A stretch of DNA of 64,000 nucleotides from NCBI RefSeq assembly GCF_022180365.1, contig NZ_BQKV01000041.1, positions 18,895 through 82,894 of the forward strand, read 5' to 3'. The notes under the pieces were generated by a model, which saw nothing but the letters and a program-made list of their open reading frames with translations, had not been told where the DNA came from and did not search any database. The position numbers and the translations under genes are program-made. Source of the stretch: Faecalibacterium gallinarum (lineage in GTDB: Bacteria > Bacillota > Clostridia > Oscillospirales > Ruminococcaceae). This document shows positions 37,232 through 44,227 of the stretch, one piece after another. Each line of letters opens with the position of its first letter. Position 1 is the first letter of the stretch.

Positions 37232-38070
37232 ATGCACTGGAGATTCGCAATCTGTCGAAATCTTACCCCGGCTTCCGGCTGGAAAACCTGAACCTCACCC
37301 TGCCCAGCGGCTGCATCCTGGGCCTGGTGGGGGAGAACGGCGCGGGCAAGAGCACCACCATCAAGCTGATTCTGGACATCATCCGCCGGGACGGGGGCAG
37401 CATCACAGTCCTGGGCCGGGACAACCGGGAGAACAGCCCCCTGCTCCGGCAGGAAATCGGGGTGGTGCTGGATGAACCGGGGCTGCCCAACTGCCTGAAC
37501 CCCCTCCAGATCGGCAGAGTGATGGCCGGGATATTCACAAACTGGGACAGCGGCCTCTATGAGCAGTACCTCAAGCAGCTGGATCTGCCCCAGAACAAAG
37601 CCTTCGGCACCTTCTCCCGGGGGATGAAGATGAAGCTGAGCATTGCGGTGGCCCTGGCCCACCACCCCAAGCTGCTGATTCTGGACGAACCCACTTCGGG
37701 GCTGGACCCGGTGGTCCGGGACGAGGTGGTGGAGCTTTTCATCGAGTTCACCCGGGAGGAGAGCCACGCGGTGCTGATCTCCTCCCACATCGTCAGCGAC
37801 CTGGAAAAGCTCTGCGATTACATCGCCTTCCTCCATAAAGGGCGGCTGATGCTCTGCGAGGAGAAGGACCTGCTGCTGGAGGAATACGGCCTGGTGCAGT
37901 GCAGCGCCCAGGCCCTGGCCGAGCTGGACCCCGACGCCATCAAGGGCCGGAAAACCACCCCCTACGGGGTGCAGGCCCTGGTGCGGCGGGAGGGCATCCC
38001 CGCCGGGATGCCCGTCAGCCCGGTGAGCATTGAGGAACTGTTTATCTTTATGGCAAAGGAGGCTGTCTAA
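37228..38070 (+). CDS. ABC transporter ATP-binding protein
   Basis: This 280-residue ATPase has Walker A GENGAGKST, a signature motif of form FSRGMKMKLSIA (about residues 130-141) and Walker B LLILDEPTSGLDP, followed by the H-loop histidine in LISSHI. The LSGGQ-like motif is shortened to FSRGM, as in many ABC-2 type exporters. It is translationally coupled to the GntR gene and followed after two bases by the permease gene. It probably exports a peptide or lipid compound, possibly as a resistance pump. Confidence 0.93.
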   Translation: MNALEIRNLSKSYPGFRLENLNLTLPSGCILGLVGENGAGKSTTIKLILDIIRRDGGSITVLGRDNRENSPLLRQEIGVVLDEPGLPNCLNPLQIGRVMAGIFTNWDSGLYEQYLKQLDLPQNKAFGTFSRGMKMKLSIAVALAHHPKLLILDEPTSGLDPVVRDEVVELFIEFTREESHAVLISSHIVSDLEKLCDYIAFLHKGRLMLCEEKDLLLEEYGLVQCSAQALAELDPDAIKGRKTTPYGVQALVRREGIPAGMPVSPVSIEELFIFMAKEAV

Positions 38071-38072
38071 AC

Positions 38073-38678
38073 ATGATGAAAGCATTGCTTTTAAAAGAAT
38101 TTTATGTTGCTTCCAGAACCTGCCGTTCTTTTCTCCTGGTCATCGCAGTTTTCTTCGCCCTCTCCTTTTTCGGGCGGAACAGCCAATTCTTTTTCCTCTA
38201 TCCGCTGACAATGGTCGGCATGATCCCCGTCACTCTGCTGAGCTACGATGAACGGGACGGCTGGGATAAATACAGCTTGACCCTGCCCTGCACCCGGGCC
38301 CAGCTGGTCAGTGCAAAGTACCTGATCGGGCTGATCTTTGGCGGGGTGGTCTTTCTTTTAGTGGAACTGCTCCTCCTCATCGGGCTGTCCATGGGCGGGA
38401 ATTTCGACTTCCTCTCCATGAGCAGCGCGCTCCTCCTGATGGGGCTTTTGGGCCCCAGCATCCTGATGCCCTTTGTCTTTAAGTTCGGAAGCGAAAAGGG
38501 GCGAATAGCCTATTATTTTGTGCTCGCCCTCCTCTTCGCCGTCATTGCCTTCCTGATTGGGATGGGGTTCTATGAATATCTGAATGGGTTCTCCTGGCTG
38601 GTGATCGGGGCCGCGGTGCTGCTCTATCTGGGTTCCTGGCGGCTGTCCATCCTCTTTTATGAAAAACGGGAGCTGTAA
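38073..38678 (+). CDS. ABC-2 type transporter permease
   Basis: This 201-residue integral membrane protein has six hydrophobic helices and no soluble domain. Its N-terminal MMKALLLKEFYVASRTCRSF and the loop SYDERDGWDKYSLTLPCTRAQLVSAKYL (split) match ABC2_membrane permeases paired with YtrA regulators. It is the last gene of the GntR-ABC operon, ended by a good terminator 27 bases downstream. Confidence 0.88.
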   Translation: MMKALLLKEFYVASRTCRSFLLVIAVFFALSFFGRNSQFFFLYPLTMVGMIPVTLLSYDERDGWDKYSLTLPCTRAQLVSAKYLIGLIFGGVVFLLVELLLLIGLSMGGNFDFLSMSSALLLMGLLGPSILMPFVFKFGSEKGRIAYYFVLALLFAVIAFLIGMGFYEYLNGFSWLVIGAAVLLYLGSWRLSILFYEKREL

Positions 38679-38705
38679 CGCCCCCGGCTACTGAAAGCTC
38701 AAAAA

Positions 38706-38743
38706 GGCTGCGGCTCACGTTCTGGCGTGGGCCGCAGCCTTTT
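38706..38743 (+). terminator. Terminator of the GntR-ABC operon
   Basis: GGCTGCGGC (38706-38714) and GCCGCAGCC (38731-38739), with an inner CACG/CGTG, are followed by TTTT. Confidence 0.93.
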
Positions 38744-38758
38744 CTGTTTGAATCTCTG

Positions 38759-38804
38759 GAAAAAATCGAAACCCCTGCGTAACTTGTGTTACACAGGGGT
38801 TTCG
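38759..38804 (-). terminator. Terminator of the tRNA-Ser pair
   Basis: On the minus strand CGAAACCCCTG (38804-38794) pairs with CAGGGGTTTCG (38777-38767), followed by AUUUUUU. It begins one base after the tRNA-Ser(GCU) CCA end. Confidence 0.9.
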
Positions 38805-38805
38805 T

Positions 38806-38896
38806 TGGCGGAGTAAGAGAGATTTGAACTCTCGCGCCGGTTTCCCGACCTACGCCCTTAGCAGGGGCGCCTCTTCGGCCTCTTGAGTATTACTCC
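38806..38896 (-). tRNA. tRNA-Ser (anticodon GCT)
   Basis: A class II tRNA of 91 nt with a perfect 7-bp acceptor stem (GGAGTAA/TTACTCC), discriminator G and an encoded CCA. The anticodon loop CTGCTAA gives anticodon GCT (38860-38862), reading AGC/AGU. The long variable arm (TCGGGAAACCGG-type) and the TTCAAAT T-loop are those of tRNA-Ser. Confidence 0.96.
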
Positions 38897-38929
38897 AGAG
38901 CAAAGTCCTTTTAGACTATTCAATAAAAA

Positions 38930-39017
38930 TGGCGGAGAGAGTGGGATTCGAACCCACGGTGCGTTGCTGCACGGCAGTTTTCAAGACTGCTTCCTTAAAC
39001 CACTCGGACATCTCTCC
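38930..39017 (-). tRNA. tRNA-Ser (anticodon TGA)
   Basis: A class II tRNA of 88 nt with a perfect acceptor stem (GGAGAGA/TCTCTCC), discriminator G and an encoded CCA. The anticodon stem GCAGT/ACTGC encloses CTTGAAA, giving anticodon TGA (38981-38983), reading UCN. The T-loop TTCGAAT is standard. It is transcribed before the other tRNA-Ser gene, 33 bases apart. Confidence 0.97.
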
Positions 39018-39154
39018 TCGTGGGCATTCCAGTGCGCCACCCCGGATGCCTAATTATAATACCAGTTCCAGCGCAGATTGTCAAGCCCATTTTGCACCAT
39101 TTTGCAAAAGAAATCCAAAAGAGCGGCCCTATGCCAGGGCGGACGCCCATCTGA

Positions 39155-39409
39155 TCAAGCGATCCGCAGAGGTTTTTCCGATTCAGCGGGCTGGGGCTCC
39201 GGGCTGCGCCGCGGGGCCCGGCGAGGCTGCCGGGGCTGCTCCCACTCCAGCACCTTGGCACAGGCCCACTGGATGCCGCAGACCGTCGAAAGCCCATACA
39301 GCCCCAGCGCTACAATGCCGATGGTTCCCTCTGCAAAGGCGCCTGCCGTCAACAACATAGTAAGCGCAATGGCCAGCACACAAAACTTCCAGAAGAACTG
39401 TTTCATCAT
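39155..39409 (-). CDS. Small membrane protein of unknown function
   Basis: I do not recognise this 84-residue protein. It begins MMKQFFWKF, has two hydrophobic segments (about 5-26 and 28-50) and a basic, proline-rich tail (PRQPRRAPRRSPEPQPAES). The first could be a signal peptide ending AGAFA. AGGAGG lies six bases before the ATG at 39409. It is divergent from an S24 repressor gene and has a perfect promoter with an operator-like repeat at its start site, so it may be the target of that repressor. Confidence 0.65.
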   Translation of the reverse strand: MMKQFFWKFCVLAIALTMLLTAGAFAEGTIGIVALGLYGLSTVCGIQWACAKVLEWEQPRQPRRAPRRSPEPQPAESEKPLRIA

Positions 39410-39443
39410 CCCGTACCTCCTGCGACGCATTTTACAACCACGT

Positions 39444-39500
39444 GAACAACCGTTCGTTGTTCTGCATTTCTATAATACCCCCAGCTCTCGGGATTGTCAA
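39444..39500 (-). promoter_or_regulatory. Promoter and operator of the small membrane protein gene
   Basis: Minus-strand TTGACA (39500-39495) and TATTAT (39477-39472) are 17 bases apart. Just downstream of the start site is the inverted repeat GAACAAC-N5-GTTGTTC (39444-39462). The ACAAC half-site recurs at 39434, 39511, 39533 and inverted at 39563. Confidence 0.85.
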
Positions 39501-39543
39501 GAGGATTTTTACAACTTAATTTCGATTTCCTCACAACTTGCTC

Positions 39544-39572
39544 TTTACACGAACACTTTTTAGTTGTATAAT
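39544..39572 (+). promoter_or_regulatory. Promoter of the S24 repressor gene
   Basis: TTTACA (39544-39549) and TATAAT (39567-39572) are 17 bases apart. Two direct ACAACTT copies (39511-39517 and 39533-39539) and an inverted AGTTGT (39562-39567) flank or overlap it, which suggests autoregulation. Confidence 0.85.
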
Positions 39573-39616
39573 AAATTCAAAGGCAACCCAAGTTTACAGT
39601 AAAGGGGCGTTTGGAT

Positions 39617-40249
39617 ATGTCGTTTTCGGAGCTTTTGAAGCAGTGCCGCAAAAAGCAGGGGATGAGCCAGGCTGATCTGGCCTCCCATCTGGGGGTCACG
39701 CAGCAGGCCGTCGGCAAATGGGAGAGCGGGAAATCCTCCCCCGATCCCGCTACGGTGGCCCGGATCGCTGCTCTGCTGGGCACCACCGCAGATTATCTGC
39801 TGGGGCTGTACCGCCCCATGGCTCACCTCTCGGAGACGGAGGGGCGGTTCTTCGGCGGGTATGCCGAAAGCCTGATCCCGGTGATCGGGGTCGTAAAAGC
39901 GGGCTATGGCGCCCTGGCCTTTGAGGAGGACTACGGGCAGGAGTATGCCCGGGTCAAAGATCCGGCCAACTATTTCTATCTGGTGGTCCGGGGGGACAGT
40001 ATGGAGCCCCGCATCCAGGACGGCGACCTGGCTTTGGTCCACCGGCAGGACACTCTGGAAAACGGCGATCTTGGGGTTTTGATCTACGGCGACGAGGGCG
40101 AGGGCACCCTCAAACGATATATCCAGCGGGGCAACTGCGTGGTTCTCCAGCCCTTCAACCCCAATTACAGCGAGCTGGTTATCAAGGGCGACGACCTGAA
40201 CCGGCTGCATATCGCGGGCCGTGTGGTGGAGACCAAGGCCAAATGGTAA
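39617..40249 (+). CDS. XRE-family repressor with S24 (LexA/CI-like) autoprotease domain
   Basis: This 210-residue protein has an N-terminal Cro/C1 helix-turn-helix (CRKKQGMSQADLASHLGV, QQAVGKWESGK) and a C-terminal S24 peptidase domain. The cleavage dipeptide A95-G96 (VVKAGYG), nucleophile S128 (GDSMEP) and general base K166 (TLKRYI) are all present, so RecA-stimulated self-cleavage is possible. It is like a prophage CI repressor rather than LexA itself. The ATG at 39617 has AGGGG nine bases upstream; a TTG two codons earlier is less well placed. No phage genes are nearby. Confidence 0.92.
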   Translation: MSFSELLKQCRKKQGMSQADLASHLGVTQQAVGKWESGKSSPDPATVARIAALLGTTADYLLGLYRPMAHLSETEGRFFGGYAESLIPVIGVVKAGYGALAFEEDYGQEYARVKDPANYFYLVVRGDSMEPRIQDGDLALVHRQDTLENGDLGVLIYGDEGEGTLKRYIQRGNCVVLQPFNPNYSELVIKGDDLNRLHIAGRVVETKAKW

Positions 40250-40293
40250 CCCCTTTTCGACTCGTTTTGCAAAAAGCTTTACATTTTACGCCC

Positions 40294-40322
40294 TTTAAAA
40301 GAAAGGCCAAGTATGCTATACT
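40294..40322 (+). promoter_or_regulatory. Promoter of the cyclophilin gene
   Basis: TTTAAA (40294-40299) and TATACT (40317-40322) are 17 bases apart, with a TGC extension. The leader of about 105 nt shows no clear fold. Confidence 0.75.
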
Positions 40323-40433
40323 AACCTAAGAGCGGTCTTTTGGGCCGACGGTTTGGCCCGCTGCGCCACAGCGCCGGGCCCTTTTGTGATCCGCCTCCCG
40401 ACGGAGGCCCAGAAAAGGAGTATCAGAACTTTT

Positions 40434-40910
40434 ATGATTCGTATTACCATGGAAGACGGCGGCGTGATCGAGATCGAGCTGAACGAAGAAGCCGCCCCCA
40501 TCACCTGCGAGAACTTTAAAAAGCTGGTCGGCCAGGGCTTTTATGACGGGCTGACCTTCCACCGGGTGATCCCCGGCTTCATGATCCAGGGCGGCTGCCC
40601 CCTGGGCAACGGCACCGGCGGCCCGGGCTGGAACATCAAGGGCGAGTTCGCCTCCAACGGTGTCGCGAACCCCATCAAGCACACCCGCGGCGTTATCAGC
40701 ATGGCCCGCGCCATGAATCCCAACAGCGCCGGCAGCCAGTTCTTCATCATGCACCAGGATGCCCCCCACCTGGACGGCCAGTACGCCGCCTTCGGCAAGG
40801 TTGTCTCGGGCATGGATGTGGTGGATAAGATCGCCTCGGTCAAGACCGACTGGAACGACAAGCCCACCACCCCCGTTCGGATGAAGACTGTGGAGATCAT
40901 CGAGGGCTGA
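40434..40910 (+). CDS. Peptidyl-prolyl cis-trans isomerase, cyclophilin type
   Basis: This 158-residue cytoplasmic cyclophilin catalyses proline isomerisation in folding proteins. The active-site blocks are GLTFHRVIPGFMIQGGCP (catalytic arginine in FHRV), NSAGSQFFIMHQDAPHLDGQYAAFG (in two parts) and the C-terminal strand. No signal peptide is present. A longer frame upstream has no family similarity. A terminator follows 30 bases downstream. Confidence 0.95.
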   Translation: MIRITMEDGGVIEIELNEEAAPITCENFKKLVGQGFYDGLTFHRVIPGFMIQGGCPLGNGTGGPGWNIKGEFASNGVANPIKHTRGVISMARAMNPNSAGSQFFIMHQDAPHLDGQYAAFGKVVSGMDVVDKIASVKTDWNDKPTTPVRMKTVEIIEG

Positions 40911-40937
40911 GCCCCCGCAGCATCCCCTGAAAAAGTC

Positions 40938-40975
40938 AAAAAAGGACCCCGATCGAATGGTCGGGGTCCTTTTTT
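40938..40975. terminator. Bidirectional terminator
   Basis: AAAAGGACCCCGA and TCGGGGTCCTTTT with an 8-nt loop (40941-40973) have T-runs on both strands. It serves the cyclophilin gene and the convergent small membrane protein gene. Confidence 0.93.
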
Positions 40976-40993
40976 GTTTTGTTTTTTAGTCCA

Positions 40994-41254
40994 TCAGTGC
41001 TTTTCCCGCCGGGACAGCCAGCGGCGCACGGCCCAGTAGAGCCCGAAATCCGCCGCCAAAAGCAGTCCAAAAGCCGCAGTACGGACCACCAATCCCACCC
41101 ACCAGGGGGCGGACTGAATGGCGTAAAAGCCGGGGTCTGCCTGATAATCCCACCAGAGATAGAGGCAGCTGCCCAGCCATCCGCCCACCGTGCCCAGCAC
41201 CATGGTCTGAAAGACATTTTTCGCCAAATCCAGGTTGGTCATCGGTTTGCGCAT
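40994..41254 (-). CDS. Small membrane protein of unknown function
   Basis: I do not recognise this 86-residue protein. It begins MRKPMTNLDLAKNVFQTM and has two hydrophobic segments (about 16-38 and 50-72), the second ending in a basic RRWLSRREKH tail. The ATG lies four bases after the stop of the DUF308 gene, with AGGAGG inside that gene's end, so the two are co-translated. It may be an accessory to the DUF308 protein. Confidence 0.75.
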   Translation of the reverse strand: MRKPMTNLDLAKNVFQTMVLGTVGGWLGSCLYLWWDYQADPGFYAIQSAPWWVGLVVRTAAFGLLLAADFGLYWAVRRWLSRREKH

Positions 41255-41258
41255 CGTC

Positions 41259-41954
41259 TCAATCCTCCTGCTGGGCCTCGGCGCTCTCGTCCACTGTATC
41301 CAGCTCCACAGCGGTGGCCTCCACATCGGCGGGGGCCACGTCGGGTGCGATGATGCCGTCGCCGTTCAGGTCTCGGCCGGCCAGGGCCTCCAGCTGGGAC
41401 TGGGTTTCGGGGTGGAGCTTATTGAACCGGCGCACCGCCAGGGCGGTATACAGCCCGCCCAGCAGGTTGATGGCGCCCTCCACCACTAGAATCACGCCGA
41501 TGGCCATGACCAGCAGCTCCATGGTAGCAAAGGGGTTCAGAATCATAACCACGCCCAGTACCACGCTGAGCAGGGCCAGCGCCAGAAAGACCTTCCAGTT
41601 GGAGTAGCCGCACCGGCGCAGCTCCAGGGCGTTCTGGACCCGGCCCAGGCTGTCAAAGAGGACAAACAGGCCAAACACCACCGGCAGGATCCGGACCACG
41701 ATATCGCTGCGAATCAGCAGAAAAACACCCAGACCCAGGCAAACCAGGCCGAAAATCAGGGTGAGCTGGCTCTGGAACAGCCCCCGCTCCGCCGTAAAGT
41801 ACCGCACCAGCTGGACCGCCGCACAGGCCAGCACCACACCGCCCAGCGCATAGCAGACGATGTTCAGCGCCATTCCGGGCCCCAGCAGCAGGAAGATGCC
41901 CAGCCCAATATAGAGCAGGCTCATCAAAATCAGATTCCATTTGAGATTTTTCAT
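41259..41954 (-). CDS. DUF308 (HdeD-like) membrane protein
   Basis: This 231-residue protein has six hydrophobic helices in three related pairs, the DUF308/HdeD pattern (LLYIGLGIFLLLGPGMAL; VMAIGVILVVEGAINLLGG). After the last helix is a soluble tail of about 60 residues that includes DLNGDGIIAPD, close to an EF-hand/dockerin calcium loop, and ends in an acidic stretch. The ATG at 41954 is better spaced from AAGGAA than a GTG three codons earlier. HdeD is linked to acid stress in enterics; here the role is unknown. Confidence 0.85.
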   Translation of the reverse strand: MKNLKWNLILMSLLYIGLGIFLLLGPGMALNIVCYALGGVVLACAAVQLVRYFTAERGLFQSQLTLIFGLVCLGLGVFLLIRSDIVVRILPVVFGLFVLFDSLGRVQNALELRRCGYSNWKVFLALALLSVVLGVVMILNPFATMELLVMAIGVILVVEGAINLLGGLYTALAVRRFNKLHPETQSQLEALAGRDLNGDGIIAPDVAPADVEATAVELDTVDESAEAQQED

Positions 41955-42012
41955 AACAGACACTTCCTTTTGTTTGTCCGAGTCCAGCCGGCCGCGGGAG
42001 ACTGCCCGATTC

Positions 42013-43410
42013 TCAGGCGGTCTTGCCGTACATGGGCGCGATGACTTTCTTGTTGGTGTAAATCATAAACAGGGTGCTCAGAGTCAAGCTGGCCAGCTCC
42101 GCAATCAGGAAAGCCCACCAGACGTTGATCACTTCGCCGGTCTTGCTCAGCAGCCAGGTCGCCGGCAGCAGAACCACCAGCTGACGGGCCACCGAGATGT
42201 ACAGACTGAACAAACCGTTGCCCAGAGCCTGGAACACCGAGCTGAGGATGACATCGATGCCCGCCAGCAGGAAGTGGAAGGAGATGATCCGCAGCGCCGG
42301 CACACCGATGGCCAGCATGGTCTCGCTGGCCGCAAAAATGGCCAGGACCTTGTCGGGCAGCAGCTGGAAGATGGCAAAGCCGATCAGCATAATGCACTCG
42401 GCGTAGAAGATGGCAGCCTTGATGGTCTTTTTGACCCGGTCGGGCTTACGGGCGCCATAGTTGTAGCTGATGATGGGCACCATGCCGTTGTTCAGGCCGA
42501 AGATGGGCATAAACACAAAGCTCTGGAGCTTGAAGTAGACGCCAAAGACGGCCACTGCCGTGGCAGAGAAGGCCATCAGGATCTGGTTCATCAGGAAGGT
42601 CATGATGCTGCCCACGCACTGCATGGCAATGCTGGGGATGCCGACGGCGTAGATCCGCTTGATGGCCCGCAGCTCGGGACGGAAGCCCCGCATGGAAACC
42701 TGAATGTCATGGTTCTTGTACTGGTTGAGGTACAGGCCCACGCCCGCGCCGCAGAACTGGCCGATGACGGTGGCCACCGCCGCGCCGGTGGTACCGGAGA
42801 GGGCCTCGCCGCAATAGCCGAAGATGAAGATGGGGTCCAGCACAATATTGACCACGGCGCCCACCAGCTGGCTGATCATGCTGTACTGGGTGCGGCCGGT
42901 GGAGGCCAGCAGCTTTTCCATCATGGTAGAGATAAACAGGCCCTGGCTGAAGATGCAGCAGACGGCCAGATAGCTCACGCCCTGCTCAATGATAGCCGCA
43001 TCCTGGGTCTGGGCCTCAAAATAAGGCCGCATGCAGGTAAAGCCGATGACCATAAACACCAGGCAGCTGCAAATCGACAGGAAGATGCCGTTCTCCGCGG
43101 TCCGGTTGGCCAGATCCTGATTTTTCTCACCCAGGCACTTGGACAGCAGGGCATTGACGCCCACGCCGGTGCCCACGCCCACCGCAATCATGACGTTCTG
43201 GAGCGAGAAAGCCAGCGAGACGGCCGTCAGGGCGTTCTCGCTCACGTGGGAGACGAAGATGGAGTCCACCACGTTGTACAGGGCCTGCACCAGCATGGAG
43301 ATCATCATCGGGACGCTGAGTTTGATCAGCAGCGGGTTGATGTCCATGGTACCCATAATGTTCTCCTGGGGCTGCTGCCCCAGGGCCTTTTGGTTCTCGT
43401 TTGCTTGCAC
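42013..43410 (-). CDS. MATE family efflux transporter
   Basis: This 465-residue protein has twelve hydrophobic helices in two halves. It carries MATE signatures, including INPLLIKLSVPMMISMLVQALYN at the start, GVGVNALLSKCLGEKN and MVPIISYNYGA in the second half. It should extrude cationic drugs or other compounds in exchange for Na+ or H+. The start is GTG with AAGGAG seven bases upstream. A perfect 12-bp hairpin lies in its leader. Confidence 0.95.
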   Translation of the reverse strand: MQANENQKALGQQPQENIMGTMDINPLLIKLSVPMMISMLVQALYNVVDSIFVSHVSENALTAVSLAFSLQNVMIAVGVGTGVGVNALLSKCLGEKNQDLANRTAENGIFLSICSCLVFMVIGFTCMRPYFEAQTQDAAIIEQGVSYLAVCCIFSQGLFISTMMEKLLASTGRTQYSMISQLVGAVVNIVLDPIFIFGYCGEALSGTTGAAVATVIGQFCGAGVGLYLNQYKNHDIQVSMRGFRPELRAIKRIYAVGIPSIAMQCVGSIMTFLMNQILMAFSATAVAVFGVYFKLQSFVFMPIFGLNNGMVPIISYNYGARKPDRVKKTIKAAIFYAECIMLIGFAIFQLLPDKVLAIFAASETMLAIGVPALRIISFHFLLAGIDVILSSVFQALGNGLFSLYISVARQLVVLLPATWLLSKTGEVINVWWAFLIAELASLTLSTLFMIYTNKKVIAPMYGKTA

Positions 43411-43448
43411 GAAAATTCTCCTTTTACACTCTGTGAATCTATCTGCGC

Positions 43449-43476
43449 ACGGCCAAAACCAGGGGGTTTTGGCCGT
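43449..43476 (-). other. Perfect hairpin between the kinase-like and MATE genes
   Basis: ACGGCCAAAACC (43449-43460) and GGTTTTGGCCGT (43465-43476) form a 12-bp stem with a 4-nt loop. No T-run follows on the minus strand, so it is more likely an mRNA processing or leader element than a terminator. Confidence 0.6.
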
Positions 43477-43553
43477 ATGCCTAAAACATGGGCAGAGCGC
43501 AAACGCACCCCACCCATGTAAGCATCGCTTTTTTGACGCCGCAGGGTCGAAAA

Positions 43554-44159
43554 TCAGCCCTCAGCCTTTTCCTTAGCCGCCACAGCCGCCAGGATCATCT
43601 CCACGCAGGCCTCCTTGCCCAACTCGGCATTGATGGCCAGATCGTAGTTGTGCGCGTCGCCCCAGCGGTTCTGGGTGTAGTAGTTGTAGTAGGCCGAGCG
43701 CTGGCGGTCGGTCTTGTCGATTTCCTCCCGGATGCCCTTCTCGGTGGTCGCCTGGACAAGGGGATTGGTCTTGGCGTACTCACGGCGCCACTCCACCGGC
43801 GCATAGATGAAGACCCGCAGAACGTCCTTGCGCTCCCGCAGGACATAGTCGCCGCAGCGGCCCAGGATCACACAGGGGCCCTTTTCGGCCAGGTCCTTAA
43901 TGATCCGGCTCTGGAGAATGAACACCTGGTCGCTCAGAGGCAGGTCGTTGCCCACGGTGTACAGGTTATACAGCAGGCTGTGGGTGTGCTTTTTCTCGCT
44001 GGCAGCAATGGCCTCCTCCGACAGGCCGGAGTGTTTGGCCGCCATGGTGATGAGCTCCTTGTCGTAGAGCTTGATGCCCAGCGCCTTGGCCACATCTTCT
44101 GCGATGTAGCGCCCGCCGGTACAATACTCTCGGCCCACAGTAATGATCGTCTTTGCCAT
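43554..44159 (-). CDS. Cytidylate kinase-like family protein
   Basis: This 201-residue protein belongs to the cytidylate kinase-like family (PF13189). It has ITVGREYCTGGRYIAEDVAKALG, where the usual GxxGSGKS loop is replaced by REYCTGG, then VILGRCGDYVL and DRQRSAYYNYYTQNRWGD. True Cmk activity is doubtful; the substrate is unknown. Such genes often sit beside transporters in Clostridia, and here it is upstream of a MATE gene. AGGAGG precedes the ATG. Confidence 0.88.
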   Translation of the reverse strand: MAKTIITVGREYCTGGRYIAEDVAKALGIKLYDKELITMAAKHSGLSEEAIAASEKKHTHSLLYNLYTVGNDLPLSDQVFILQSRIIKDLAEKGPCVILGRCGDYVLRERKDVLRVFIYAPVEWRREYAKTNPLVQATTEKGIREEIDKTDRQRSAYYNYYTQNRWGDAHNYDLAINAELGKEACVEMILAAVAAKEKAEG

Positions 44160-44227
44160 AATCCATATCCTCCTATAATCTGAGCTATATGATGGCAGAA
44201 GCCCTGCCCGCCCCGTCCGGGGCAGGA

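Noticed and set aside
38806..39017. The tRNA-Ser genes as an integration site for the repressor gene region
   Set aside because: Integration normally occurs at the 3' end of a tRNA gene. Here the 3' ends face the ABC operon, and no tRNA-end duplication or integrase is present on the repressor side.
39447..39462. A LexA box of the B. subtilis type in the operator near 39450
   Set aside because: The sequence matches the CGAAC...GTTCG pattern at only part of its positions, while the GAACAAC/GTTGTTC repeat fits better as the site of the local repressor.
39155..40249. A prophage
   Set aside because: Only the S24 repressor and one small membrane protein are present; no integrase, structural or replication genes lie nearby.
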